A stretch of DNA of 32,539 bases, taken from assembly GCF_021602345.1 (NCBI RefSeq), contig NZ_BQID01000029.1, positions 1-32,539 on the forward strand. The letters run 5' to 3'. Below, piece by piece: positions 7,743-15,515 of this stretch. The first letter of the stretch is position 1. Every line of letters starts with the position of its first letter. This stretch comes from Pseudomonas pharyngis. Its GTDB lineage: Bacteria > Pseudomonadota > Gammaproteobacteria > Pseudomonadales > Pseudomonadaceae. Under the pieces are notes generated by a model. It did not search any database and was not told the DNA's origin. It worked only from the letters and a program-made list of their open reading frames with translations. The position numbers and the translations under genes were made by a program.

Positions 7743-8849
7743 ATGTTGCTTTCCCTCGAACCCCGTGGCCGGCAATCACGGCTGATGCTGTGGTGCTCGC
7801 CGGTGCTGGCGGCGGTGCTGACGCTGGTCTGCGGATCTTTGCTGTTCGTCGCCCTTGGCCACGATCCGCTGAAGACTTTGCATACTTTGCTGATCGCCCC
7901 GGTCAGCGACCTGTATGGCGTCTCCGAGCTGCTGGTCAAAACCCTGCCGATTCTGCTGTGTGCGCTGGGGCTGGCGGTGGCTTATCAGGCGCGGATCTGG
8001 AACATCGGCGCCGAAGGCCAGTTGCTGCTCGGCGCGCTGGCCGGCAGTGCGCTGGCGGTGAACATCATCGACATGCAAAGCCGCTGGGCGCTGGTGCTGA
8101 TCCTGCTGACCGGCACGTTCGCCGGCGCCGCCTGGGCCGGGCTCACCGCCTGGTTGCGTACCCGCTTCAATGCCAACGAAATCCTCACCAGCATCATGCT
8201 CAACTACATCGCGCTGAACCTGTTGCTGTTCTGCGTACACGGGCCGCTGAAGGATCCGGCCGGATTCAATTTTCCCGAATCGGCAATGTTCAGCGACGCC
8301 AGCCGCCTGCCGCTGTTAATGGAGGACGGGCGCGCGCACATCGGCGTGTATTTTGCCTTGCTCGCGTTGGTCGCTGTGTGGGTGTTGTTGCAGAAAAGCT
8401 TCGTCGGTTTCCAGATCAAGGTGCTGGGGCTGGACAAGCGTGCGGCAGGATTCGTCGGGTTTCGCGAGAAGCGTCTGATCTGGCTCGCCCTGTTGATCAG
8501 CGGAGGATTGGCGGGGCTTGCCGGTGTCTGCGAAGTCACCGGGCCGATCGGCCAACTGGTGCCGCAAGTCTCGCCGGGCTACGGCTATGCGGCGATCACC
8601 GTGGCATTTCTCGGGCGGCTCAATCCCATCGGCATTCTGTTTTCCAGCCTGTTGATGGCGCTGCTGTACATCGGTGGCGAGAACGCGCAGATGACGCTGA
8701 ATCTGCCGCAGGCGATCACTCAGCTGTTCCAGGGAATGATGCTGTTTTTCCTGCTGGCCTGTGACGTGCTGATCCTCTATCGGCCACGTCTTAACCTGCG
8801 CTGGGTGCGGCGCACTTCTACCACCGCCGTAACCGCTGGAGCGCTGTGA
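7743..8849 (+). CDS. ABC importer permease 1 (purine/nucleoside)
   Basis: This 368-residue inner-membrane permease belongs to the BPD_transp_2 family, which includes the nucleoside permease YufP and RbsC. The first membrane segment lies at about 19-38, and the conserved loop RIWNIGAEGQLLLGA (about 84-98) is the family hallmark. It has roughly ten hydrophobic segments. GGAG lies 8 bases before the ATG. It is translationally coupled to the second permease: its TGA at 8847-8849 overlaps that gene's start region. It should form the membrane channel as a heterodimer with the next protein. Confidence 0.92.
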   Translation: MLLSLEPRGRQSRLMLWCSPVLAAVLTLVCGSLLFVALGHDPLKTLHTLLIAPVSDLYGVSELLVKTLPILLCALGLAVAYQARIWNIGAEGQLLLGALAGSALAVNIIDMQSRWALVLILLTGTFAGAAWAGLTAWLRTRFNANEILTSIMLNYIALNLLLFCVHGPLKDPAGFNFPESAMFSDASRLPLLMEDGRAHIGVYFALLALVAVWVLLQKSFVGFQIKVLGLDKRAAGFVGFREKRLIWLALLISGGLAGLAGVCEVTGPIGQLVPQVSPGYGYAAITVAFLGRLNPIGILFSSLLMALLYIGGENAQMTLNLPQAITQLFQGMMLFFLLACDVLILYRPRLNLRWVRRTSTTAVTAGAL

Positions 8850-9775
8850 TGGATATCGATCTGTTGAGCAATATTTTCTACGCCATGGTGCGCTGCGGTA
8901 CGCCACTGCTGCTGGTGGCGCTGGGTGAATTGATCTGCGAGAAGAGCGGCGTACTCAACCTCGGTCAGGAAGGGATGATGCTGTTTGGCGCGGTGATCGG
9001 TTTCATCGTCGCGTTCAACAGCGGCAACCTGTGGCTCGGCGTGGTGCTCGCGATGCTCGCCGGGATGTTGCTGTCGTCGCTGTTTGCTCTGGTGGCGCTG
9101 GTGTTCAACGCCAATCAGGTGGCGACCGGGCTGGCGCTGACGATTTTTGGCGTCGGCCTGTCGACCTTTGTCGGCGCGGCGTGGGTCGGCAAACCGCTGG
9201 TCGGTTTCGAGCCGCTGGCGATTCCCTACCTGAGCGAAATCCCGCTGATCGGCCGCATGCTGTTTGCCCAGGATCTGTTGGTGTACCTGTCGTTCGCGCT
9301 GTTTGCGCTGGTGGCGTGGGTGATCGTGAAAAGCCGTGTCGGGCTGATCATTCAAGCGGTCGGTGAGAACCCGGATGCGGCCAGTGCCATGGGCTTGCCG
9401 GTACTGACCGTGCGCACGCTGGCGGTATTGTTCGGCGGGGCGATGGCCGGACTGGCCGGCGCTTATCTGTCGCTGGCTTACACGCCGATGTGGGCCGAGA
9501 ACATGACCGCCGGACGCGGCTGGATTGCGCTGGCGCTGGTGGTGTTCGCCAGTTGGCGGGTGTGGCGCTTGCTGCTCGGTGCGTATCTGTTCGGACTCGC
9601 CAGCATCCTGCACCTGGTGGCGCAGGGGTTGGGGCTGGCGATTCCTTCGAGTCTGCTGGCGATGCTGCCGTATGTCGCGACGATTCTGGTGCTGGTGTTG
9701 TTGTCGCGGGATGCGCTGCGTACACGGTTGTACGCGCCGGTATCACTGGGGCAGCCGTGGCAGGCCGGGCACTAA
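8849..9775 (+). CDS. ABC importer permease 2 (purine/nucleoside)
   Basis: This BPD_transp_2 permease is the partner of the preceding gene; YufQ-like proteins are the closest type. The family loop appears as VLNLGQEGMMLFGA (about residues 33-46), with about eight to ten hydrophobic segments. A GTG at 8846 is in frame, giving 309 residues, but ATG 8849 gives 308 residues and the common TGATG coupling, so I use the ATG. The stop TAA at 9773-9775 overlaps the stop of the convergent membrane-protein gene by 3 bases, so there is no room for a terminator between them. Confidence 0.92.
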   Translation: MDIDLLSNIFYAMVRCGTPLLLVALGELICEKSGVLNLGQEGMMLFGAVIGFIVAFNSGNLWLGVVLAMLAGMLLSSLFALVALVFNANQVATGLALTIFGVGLSTFVGAAWVGKPLVGFEPLAIPYLSEIPLIGRMLFAQDLLVYLSFALFALVAWVIVKSRVGLIIQAVGENPDAASAMGLPVLTVRTLAVLFGGAMAGLAGAYLSLAYTPMWAENMTAGRGWIALALVVFASWRVWRLLLGAYLFGLASILHLVAQGLGLAIPSSLLAMLPYVATILVLVLLSRDALRTRLYAPVSLGQPWQAGH

Positions 9776-10191
9776 GCCGCTACGGCTCGCGACAGCGGCC
9801 GGACCGGCAACGCCTGAGCGATGCCCCACGCCACTTCGAGAACCAGGAAACCCACCACCAACGAGCTGGCGCCGTGGGCCAGGGCATACGTCATCCACGC
9901 GGCGAACAGAAACCGCGTCACCGCGTCATAGCGCCCATAAACCGGCTGCGGATCACGAATCCGCAGCACTGCCCACATGCACACCACCGACCCGAACAAA
10001 TTGGCTATCAACAGATGCGCAGGTTCGAACGGCGGCAGCTCGCCGGGCAGCTCCAGCGCCTGACTCAGCGCCGTCAGCAACCCGTGCAACACAGCAAAAC
10101 TCCACGGCGTGACAAACGCCGCCGTCACGATCAAGTCATACCAGGCGCTGCCGCGCACCAACTGCCGATATTGCGTTGAAGTCCACATCAT
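9772..10191 (-). CDS. Small four-helix membrane protein, function unknown
   Basis: I do not recognise this 139-residue protein by name. Four hydrophobic segments are visible, at about 19-42, 59-80, 89-107 and 108-128, so it should be an inner-membrane protein with short loops. Two adjacent ATGs (10191 and 10188) are possible starts, with GGAG 5 or 8 bases upstream. It is divergent from a MerR regulator, and a MerR-type promoter with a long spacer points at it (10221-10251). It is therefore the probable main target of that regulator. Its stop overlaps that of the second permease tail to tail. Confidence 0.75.
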   Translation of the reverse strand: MMWTSTQYRQLVRGSAWYDLIVTAAFVTPWSFAVLHGLLTALSQALELPGELPPFEPAHLLIANLFGSVVCMWAVLRIRDPQPVYGRYDAVTRFLFAAWMTYALAHGASSLVVGFLVLEVAWGIAQALPVRPLSRAVAA

Positions 10192-10220
10192 CCTTGCTCC
10201 GAAAATTCAGGGAGCAACCA

Positions 10221-10251
10221 CGGTAAAGCCTGGAGTATGCTCCAGGGTCAA
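10221..10251 (-). promoter_or_regulatory. MerR-type promoter and operator driving the small membrane protein
   Basis: On the minus strand TTGACC (10251-10246) is followed after 19 bases by TTACCG (10226-10221). The over-long spacer contains a perfect palindrome at 10229-10246, with 7-base arms CCTGGAG and CTCCAGG. A 19-base spacer occupied by a palindrome is the signature of promoters that MerR regulators activate by twisting the DNA. The regulator gene is divergent, 20 bases away. Confidence 0.7.
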
Positions 10252-10271
10252 ACACTTTCGAGACCTGCAAG

Positions 10272-10622
10272 ATGCGCATCGGTGAGTTGGCCCAGGCCTG
10301 CGATGTCAGCCGTGACACGCTGCGTTTTTACGAGGAGCGCGGATTGATCGCGGCGCAACGCAGCGCCAACGGTTATCGCGACTATCCGCCGGAGATGGTG
10401 CAATTGGTGCTCTACATCAAAACGGCGCAGCGTCTGGGCTTTACCCTCGGCGAGATCGGCAGCAGCGTTGGCGCGCTGTGGCAATCGCCAAATCCTGACA
10501 CCACCGTCACGCAACTGCTGCAAGACAAACTCAAGCTGGTCGAAACCCGCATGGCCGAACTCGGCGAGCTGCGCCTCGAATTGCAGCATCGGCTCGGTCA
10601 ACGCTGTCCATTGAACCCGTGA
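10272..10622 (+). CDS. MerR-family transcriptional regulator
   Basis: This 116-residue MerR regulator has an N-terminal winged helix-turn-helix (MRIGELAQACDVSRDTLRFYE, RGLI, NGYRDY) and a dimerisation coiled coil at about 80-110. The C-terminus is short and carries a single Cys (Cys112), so the paired cysteines of the CueR/MerR metal sensors and the Fe-S cluster cysteines of SoxR are absent. The effector is therefore more likely organic or redox-related than a metal. It probably acts on the MerR-type promoter just upstream. An SDR gene follows 27 bases later on the same strand and is probably co-transcribed. Confidence 0.88.
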   Translation: MRIGELAQACDVSRDTLRFYEERGLIAAQRSANGYRDYPPEMVQLVLYIKTAQRLGFTLGEIGSSVGALWQSPNPDTTVTQLLQDKLKLVETRMAELGELRLELQHRLGQRCPLNP

Positions 10623-10649
10623 TCTTTCAACTTTCAAGGAAAGCCAATC

Positions 10650-11345
10650 ATGTCCGCACTTAATCCTGCCAAGCACGCATTGATCATCGGCGCCTCCCGG
10701 GGCCTGGGCCTGGGACTGGTGAAAACCCTGCTGGCCGACGGCTGGCAAGTCACCGCCACGGTTCGCAATCCTTCCAACGCCGAGGCTCTCGAAGCACTGG
10801 GCAACGTGCAAATCGAAAAACTCGACATGGACGACCAGCAAGCGGTGATCGCCCTGAGCCAGAAGCTCAAGGGCGAGACCTTCGACCTGCTGTTCGTCAA
10901 CGCCGGGGTCAAAGGCCCCGAAGTGCAGACCCCGGGCGGCGCGACGCTGGCGGAAGTCGGCCAGTTGTTCTTCACCAACGCGGTGGCACCGATCAATCTG
11001 GCCCAGCGCTTTGTCGGGCAGATCCGCGACGGCAGCGGCGTGCTGGCGTTCATGAGTTCGGTGCTCGGCAGCGTGACCATGCCCGACGCACCGGAACTGG
11101 CGCTGTACAAGGCCAGCAAAGCGGCGCTGAACTCGATGACCAACAGCTTCGTCACGCAGTTGGGCGAGCAGAAACTTACGGTGCTGTCGCTGCATCCGGG
11201 CTGGGTGAAAACCGACATGGGCGGTGAAGGTGCCGACATCGACGTGGAGACCAGCACCCGTGGCCTGGTGGATCAGGTGGATGCGTTCGCCGGCAAGGGC
11301 GGCCATCACTTCGTGAACTACAAGGGTGAAACCATTCCCTGGTAA
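10650..11345 (+). CDS. Short-chain dehydrogenase/reductase (SDR)
   Basis: This 231-residue classical SDR is a cytoplasmic NAD(P)-dependent oxidoreductase. The nucleotide site is GASRGLG (14-20), NAG is at 84-86, the catalytic Ser is in SS (136-137), and the YKASK motif gives Tyr153 and Lys157. Arg39 at the end of the second strand favours NADPH. It resembles the CsgA/YciK-like group of small SDRs. It has an AAGGAAAG ribosome site and lies 27 bases after the MerR gene, so it is probably under the same control. A strong hairpin follows the stop. The substrate is unknown. Confidence 0.9.
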   Translation: MSALNPAKHALIIGASRGLGLGLVKTLLADGWQVTATVRNPSNAEALEALGNVQIEKLDMDDQQAVIALSQKLKGETFDLLFVNAGVKGPEVQTPGGATLAEVGQLFFTNAVAPINLAQRFVGQIRDGSGVLAFMSSVLGSVTMPDAPELALYKASKAALNSMTNSFVTQLGEQKLTVLSLHPGWVKTDMGGEGADIDVETSTRGLVDQVDAFAGKGGHHFVNYKGETIPW

Positions 11346-11352
11346 TCACTGG

Positions 11353-11380
11353 ACCCTGTGGGGGCTCACCCCCACAGGGT
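11353..11380. terminator. Strong hairpin after the SDR gene
   Basis: A perfect 12-base-pair stem with a CTCA loop begins 8 bases after the SDR stop. There is no good T run behind it, so it is either a terminator helped by other factors or an RNA-stabilising hairpin. Confidence 0.55.
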
Positions 11381-11528
11381 TATCCCGGTGTCTGGTCGGG
11401 TTGGGCTTGCCCGTCGAAACATTTTGTTCGAAACTCCGCACCTCGCCCCTCGCGGCGACCCTGGATCAGCAGACAGGGCAACACTGAGCTGGCAACCCTG
11501 AACCCAACTTTCAGAGGAGCCGGCCACA

Positions 11529-12887
11529 ATGCCTGCGACCCGTATCTGGCTAAAAAATCCCCTCGCCATTTTCACGGCCAACGGTCTCGATGCCCGTGGC
11601 GGTCTGGTCCTGCAAGACGGTGTGATCACTGAAGTGCTCGGCGCCGGCCAGCAGCCATCGACCCCATGCAACGAAGTGTTCGACGCCCGTGAACACGTGA
11701 TCCTGCCGGGCCTGATCAACACCCATCACCACTTCTATCAGACCCTGACCCGCGCCTGGGCGCCGGTGGTCAATCAGCCGTTGTTTCCGTGGCTGAAAAC
11801 CCTGTACCCGGTCTGGGCGCGCCTGACGCCTGAAAAGCTCGCCCTCGCCACCAAGGTCGCGCTGGCCGAGTTGCTGCTGTCGGGCTGCACCACCGCTGCC
11901 GATCACCATTACCTGTTCCCGGATGGCCTGGAAAACGCCATCGACGTGCAAGTCGAAACCGTGCGTGAACTGGGCATGCGCGCCATGCTCACCCGCGGCT
12001 CGATGAGCCTCGGCGAGAAGGACGGCGGCCTGCCTCCGCAGCAGACCGTGCAGGAAGGCCAGGTGATTCTCGACGACAGTCAGCGTCTGATTCACGAGTA
12101 CCACGAACGTGGCGACGGCGCGCAGATCCAGATCGCTCTGGCGCCGTGCTCGCCGTTCTCGGTGACCCCGGAAATCATGTCCGCCAGCGCCGAACTGGCG
12201 AACAAACTCGATGTGCGCCTGCACACTCACCTCGCCGAAACCCTCGACGAAGAAGACTTTTGCCTGCAACGCTTCGGCCTGCGCACGGTGGATTATCTGG
12301 ACAGCGTCGGCTGGCTCGGCCCACGCACCTGGCTGGCTCACGGCATCCATTTCAACCCCGACGAAATCGCCCGTCTCGGCGCGGCCGGCACCGGTATCTG
12401 CCATTGCCCGAGCTCGAACATGCGTCTGGCGTCCGGCATCTGCCCGAGTATCGATCTGACCGATGCCGGCGCGTTGTTCGGTATCGGTGTGGATGGCTCG
12501 GCGTCCAACGATGCCTCGAACATGATCCTCGAAGCGCGTCAGGCCCTGTACATCCAGCGCTTGCGTTACGGCGCCGAGAAGATCACTCCGGAACGTGTGC
12601 TGGGCTGGGCGACCAAGGGTTCGGCGAGCCTGCTGGGTCGCACCGACATCGGTGAACTGGCGGTCGGCAAGCAGGCGGATCTGGCGTTGTTCAAGCTCGA
12701 TGAACTGCGCTTCTCCGGCAGCCATGACCCGATTTCGGCGTTGCTGCTGTGCGGCGCGGACCGGGCGGATCGGGTGATGGTCGGCGGCAAGTGGCGTGTG
12801 GTTGACGGACAGGTTGAAGGGCTGGATCTCAAAGGCCTGATTGCCGATCACAGCCAGGCGGCTCGGCAGCTGATTGCCGGAACCTGA
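11529..12887 (+). CDS. 8-oxoguanine deaminase
   Basis: This 452-residue amidohydrolase of the ATZ/TRZ (COG0402) group closely resembles the P. aeruginosa PA0142 8-oxoguanine deaminase as I remember it. That enzyme converts 8-oxoguanine to uric acid and ammonia and also attacks isocytosine-like bases. Metal ligands are His66 and His68 (NTHHHFYQ), His234 (LHTHLAET, with the catalytic Glu237), His271 (LAHGIHF) and Asp322 (GVDGSASND). Length is normal. GAGGAG lies about 10 bases before the ATG. The gene lies inside a purine uptake and salvage cluster, which supports the purine assignment over s-triazine hydrolases of the same fold. A REP doublet follows the stop. Confidence 0.88.
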   Translation: MPATRIWLKNPLAIFTANGLDARGGLVLQDGVITEVLGAGQQPSTPCNEVFDAREHVILPGLINTHHHFYQTLTRAWAPVVNQPLFPWLKTLYPVWARLTPEKLALATKVALAELLLSGCTTAADHHYLFPDGLENAIDVQVETVRELGMRAMLTRGSMSLGEKDGGLPPQQTVQEGQVILDDSQRLIHEYHERGDGAQIQIALAPCSPFSVTPEIMSASAELANKLDVRLHTHLAETLDEEDFCLQRFGLRTVDYLDSVGWLGPRTWLAHGIHFNPDEIARLGAAGTGICHCPSSNMRLASGICPSIDLTDAGALFGIGVDGSASNDASNMILEARQALYIQRLRYGAEKITPERVLGWATKGSASLLGRTDIGELAVGKQADLALFKLDELRFSGSHDPISALLLCGADRADRVMVGGKWRVVDGQVEGLDLKGLIADHSQAARQLIAGT

Positions 12888-12905
12888 GTCCCCGGCGCTT
12901 AAACC

Positions 12906-12995
12906 TGTGGGAGCTAGCCTGCTAGCGATTGCGATCTGTCGGTAAACAAAGATGTTGACTGATGTACGGTAATCGCTAGCAGGCTAGCTCCCACA
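12906..12995. repeat. REP doublet 1 (GCTAGC type)
   Basis: Perfect 25-base inverted arms at 12906-12930 and 12971-12995 flank a 40-base unique spacer. Each arm carries its own hairpin GCTAGC-CT-GCTAGC. It lies between two converging genes and may end transcripts from both sides. This is the intergenic REP/BIME type mobilised by RAYT transposases; no such gene is present here. Confidence 0.9.
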
Positions 12996-13006
12996 TTGTG
13001 GTGGGC

Positions 13007-14098
13007 TCAGAGGCCCAGCAGCGACAACATGATGAACGTCGCAAACAGCACAAAGTGAGTCATGCCCTCGATGGCGTTGGTCTCGCCGTCATTGAGGTTG
13101 ATCGCACTGACGATCAGCGTGATGAAGATCATCACCGTCTGCACCGGCGTCATCGCCATCTGAAACGGCTGCCCCGTATAGAGCGCCATCGCTTCCATCA
13201 CCGGCACCGTCAAAATCACCGTCGACAACGAAGCGCCCATCGCAATGTTGACCACTGACTGCATACGGTTGGCCAACGCCGCGCGCAACGCAGTCAGAAT
13301 CTCCGGCGCCGCGGAAATCGCTGCCACCAGAATCGCCGTGATCACCGGTGGTGCGCCCGTCCCTTCCAGGCCCAGATCGAGGGTCTTGGACATCACCTCG
13401 GCCAGTGCGCCGATCACCACCACACCGAACACCAGAATGCCGATCGACAGCGCCAGGCTGACCGGTTTCGGCTCCTGTTCCACGGGCTCTTTCTTGCGAC
13501 GTTTGTCCGGGTAGCTGTAGCTGAAAAAGTAACTGTGCGGCCCGACCTGCATGCGCAGGAACAACGCATAAAGCACCACCATCGCGCCGATGGTGAAGGC
13601 CGAATAGATTTTCCAGTTGGCCTCGGGAATGAACTCCGGCACCACCATCGACACGCCCATGGCGGTGAGAATCATCACGCTGTAACTGCGGGCCGAATCG
13701 TCGTTGTAGGACTGCTCGCCATGCTTGATCCCGCCCATCAGCGCGGCGAGGCCGAGGATGCCGTTGATGTCGAGCATCACCGCCGAATAGATCGTGTCGC
13801 GCACCAGTGTGGCCGAAGCTTCGTTGCTCATCATGATCGCCAGGATCACCACTTCCACCAGCACGGCGGCGAGGGTCAGGATCATCGTCCCGTATGGATC
13901 GCCGACTTTTTCCGCGAGCAGTTCAGCCTGATGGGCAACGCGCATCGAGGCGGCGACGATGAAGGCGATCAGCACCAGCCCGGCCGTCAGCGCGACAAAC
14001 TGGCCGCTATGCAGCAGCCAGTGCTCCAGCGGATACGCAACACAGGTGGCGATGACGGCCAACAGCAGAAAGCTTTCTTGCTTGAGGATGGTGAACAT
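13007..14098 (-). CDS. chaA: Calcium/cation:proton antiporter, ChaA type
   Basis: This 363-residue inner-membrane antiporter of the Ca2+:cation family has about eleven hydrophobic segments and two inverted alpha repeats. Repeat 1 (about 58-115) contains GDPYGTMILTL, an acidic VLVEVV and LVRDTIYSAVM, which match E. coli ChaA. Repeat 2 (about 258-303) contains AAPEILTALRAALANRMQ. A charged loop (about 202-215) splits the two halves. It would export Ca2+, Na+ or K+ in exchange for protons. An A-rich AAAGG stretch precedes the ATG. It interrupts the purine genes in the opposite orientation and has no obvious functional link to them. Confidence 0.88.
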   Translation of the reverse strand: MFTILKQESFLLLAVIATCVAYPLEHWLLHSGQFVALTAGLVLIAFIVAASMRVAHQAELLAEKVGDPYGTMILTLAAVLVEVVILAIMMSNEASATLVRDTIYSAVMLDINGILGLAALMGGIKHGEQSYNDDSARSYSVMILTAMGVSMVVPEFIPEANWKIYSAFTIGAMVVLYALFLRMQVGPHSYFFSYSYPDKRRKKEPVEQEPKPVSLALSIGILVFGVVVIGALAEVMSKTLDLGLEGTGAPPVITAILVAAISAAPEILTALRAALANRMQSVVNIAMGASLSTVILTVPVMEAMALYTGQPFQMAMTPVQTVMIFITLIVSAINLNDGETNAIEGMTHFVLFATFIMLSLLGL

Positions 14099-14235
14099 GA
14101 CGGGCCTTTTTGCCGAAGAGTGCGAATGAGCTACTGACTGCGGGGTGGCGCTAACGTTTCGTTACACCTTAGCGCACCAGTGGATGGCAGCTTTATCTAC
14201 GCCTGCACTTTTATTGGACTTTACGGCCTCTTCGC

Positions 14236-14289
14236 GAGCAAGCCCGCTCCCACAGGGATCGCGGTGCTTTTGTGGGAGCGGGCTTGCTC
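14236..14289. repeat. REP doublet 2 (GCGGGC type, opposite arrangement)
   Basis: Perfect 19-base inverted arms at 14236-14254 and 14271-14289 flank a 16-base spacer. Here the GTGGGAGC ends point inward, whereas in the other two doublets they point outward. It lies between two divergent genes, about 100 bases before the binding-protein start codon, within the presumed promoter region. Confidence 0.88.
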
Positions 14290-14385
14290 ACAAAGGCCTC
14301 GCCGCGATTTCGACTCGATTTGTTGTCCGCTTGGTCAGCCTTTTGCATTGCCCTCCCCACACACAACAAAAGGGAGTTCGCGTTC

Positions 14386-15459
14386 ATGCAAAAACGTCCA
14401 CTGCAAACACTGCTGTGCATCGCCATGGGCCTTGGCCTCAGCCTGAGCGCCAGTGCCGCCGATCCACTGAAAGTCGGCTTCGTCTACATCGGCCCCATCG
14501 GCGACCACGGCTGGACGTATCAGCATGAACAGGGGCGCAAGGCGCTGGCGGAAAAACTCGGTTCGCAGATCACCACCAATTACGTGGAAAACGTCGCCGA
14601 AGGCGCCGACGCCGAGCGGGTGATCCGCAACATGGCCAAGGACAATTACGACCTGATCTTCACCACCTCTTTCGGCTACATGAACCCGACGGTGAAAGTC
14701 GCCAAACAGTTTCCCAAGGTGACCTTCGAACACGCCACCGGCTACAAGCAGGACAAGAATCTCGGCACCTATCTCGCGCGTACGTATGAGGGCCGCTACG
14801 TCGGTGGTTTCCTCGCGGCGAAGATGACCAAGAGCAAAAAAATCGGCTACGTCGCCTCGTTCCCGATCCCCGAAGTGATCCGCGACATCAACGCCATTCA
14901 ACTGGCCTTGAACAAGTACAACCCCGGCACCGAAATCAAAGTGGTGTGGGTCAACTCGTGGTTCGACCCGGGCAAGGAGGCCGACGCGGCCAACGCGCTG
15001 ATTGATCAGGGCGTGGACGTGGTGTTCCAGCACACCGACAGCCCGGCGCCGATCCAGGCCGCCGAGCGACGCGGCGTGTACGCCGTGGGCTACGCTTCGG
15101 ACATGGCGCACTTCGGCCCGAAAGCGGTGCTGACCTCGATCGTCAACGACTGGGCGCCGCACTACATTCAAGCGACCCAGAGCGTGATCGACCACAACTG
15201 GAAATCCCAGGACTACTGGGGCGGGTTGAAGGAAGGCACGGTCGAACTGCCGATCAGCGATCTGGTGCCGGCACCGGTGAAGGCCGAAGCCGAGCAGATC
15301 ATCGCCGACATCAAGAGCGGCGCCCTGCAACCGTTCACCGGGCCGATCAAGGATCAGGCCGGCGTCGAGAAAATCCCGGCGGGGGTCAGCGCCACCAACG
15401 CCGAACTGGCGTCGATGAATTACTACGTCGAAGGCATGAAGGCCGAGATGCCGAAGTAA
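14386..15459 (+). CDS. BMP-family ABC solute-binding protein (purine/nucleoside)
   Basis: This 357-residue periplasmic binding protein of the BMP/Med/PnrA family delivers nucleosides or purines to the ABC permeases. It has a Sec signal peptide with KR at the N-terminus, a hydrophobic core at about 6-20, and cleavage near ASA-AD at 24/25. There is no lipobox Cys at the cleavage site, so the mature protein should be soluble rather than a lipoprotein. The mature start KVGFVYIGPIGDHGWTY is typical of the family. The open frame extends back to 14272 across a REP element; ATG 14386 is chosen because AAGGGAG precedes it and the signal peptide begins there. Its ATPase and permeases are 4.6 kb upstream (6179-9775), and no other partner is visible. 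Confidence 0.92.
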   Translation: MQKRPLQTLLCIAMGLGLSLSASAADPLKVGFVYIGPIGDHGWTYQHEQGRKALAEKLGSQITTNYVENVAEGADAERVIRNMAKDNYDLIFTTSFGYMNPTVKVAKQFPKVTFEHATGYKQDKNLGTYLARTYEGRYVGGFLAAKMTKSKKIGYVASFPIPEVIRDINAIQLALNKYNPGTEIKVVWVNSWFDPGKEADAANALIDQGVDVVFQHTDSPAPIQAAERRGVYAVGYASDMAHFGPKAVLTSIVNDWAPHYIQATQSVIDHNWKSQDYWGGLKEGTVELPISDLVPAPVKAEAEQIIADIKSGALQPFTGPIKDQAGVEKIPAGVSATNAELASMNYYVEGMKAEMPK

Positions 15460-15472
15460 TCCACCTGCCCCT

Positions 15473-15498
15473 GACCGCTCCTCTGCATGGGAGCGGTC
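15473..15498. terminator. Hairpin between binding protein and oxygenase genes
   Basis: A 9-base-pair stem with arms GACCGCTCC and GGAGCGGTC and an 8-base loop begins 13 bases after the binding-protein stop. It has no T run. Such hairpins often protect the 3' end of binding-protein mRNA and lower expression of the following gene. Confidence 0.5.
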
Positions 15499-15515
15499 GC
15501 TAACGAGCATTCGAA

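Noticed and set aside
14272-14385. Longer N-terminus for the BMP binding protein
   Set aside because: It would be translated from a REP element and would bury the signal peptide; ATG 14386 has a proper ribosome site.
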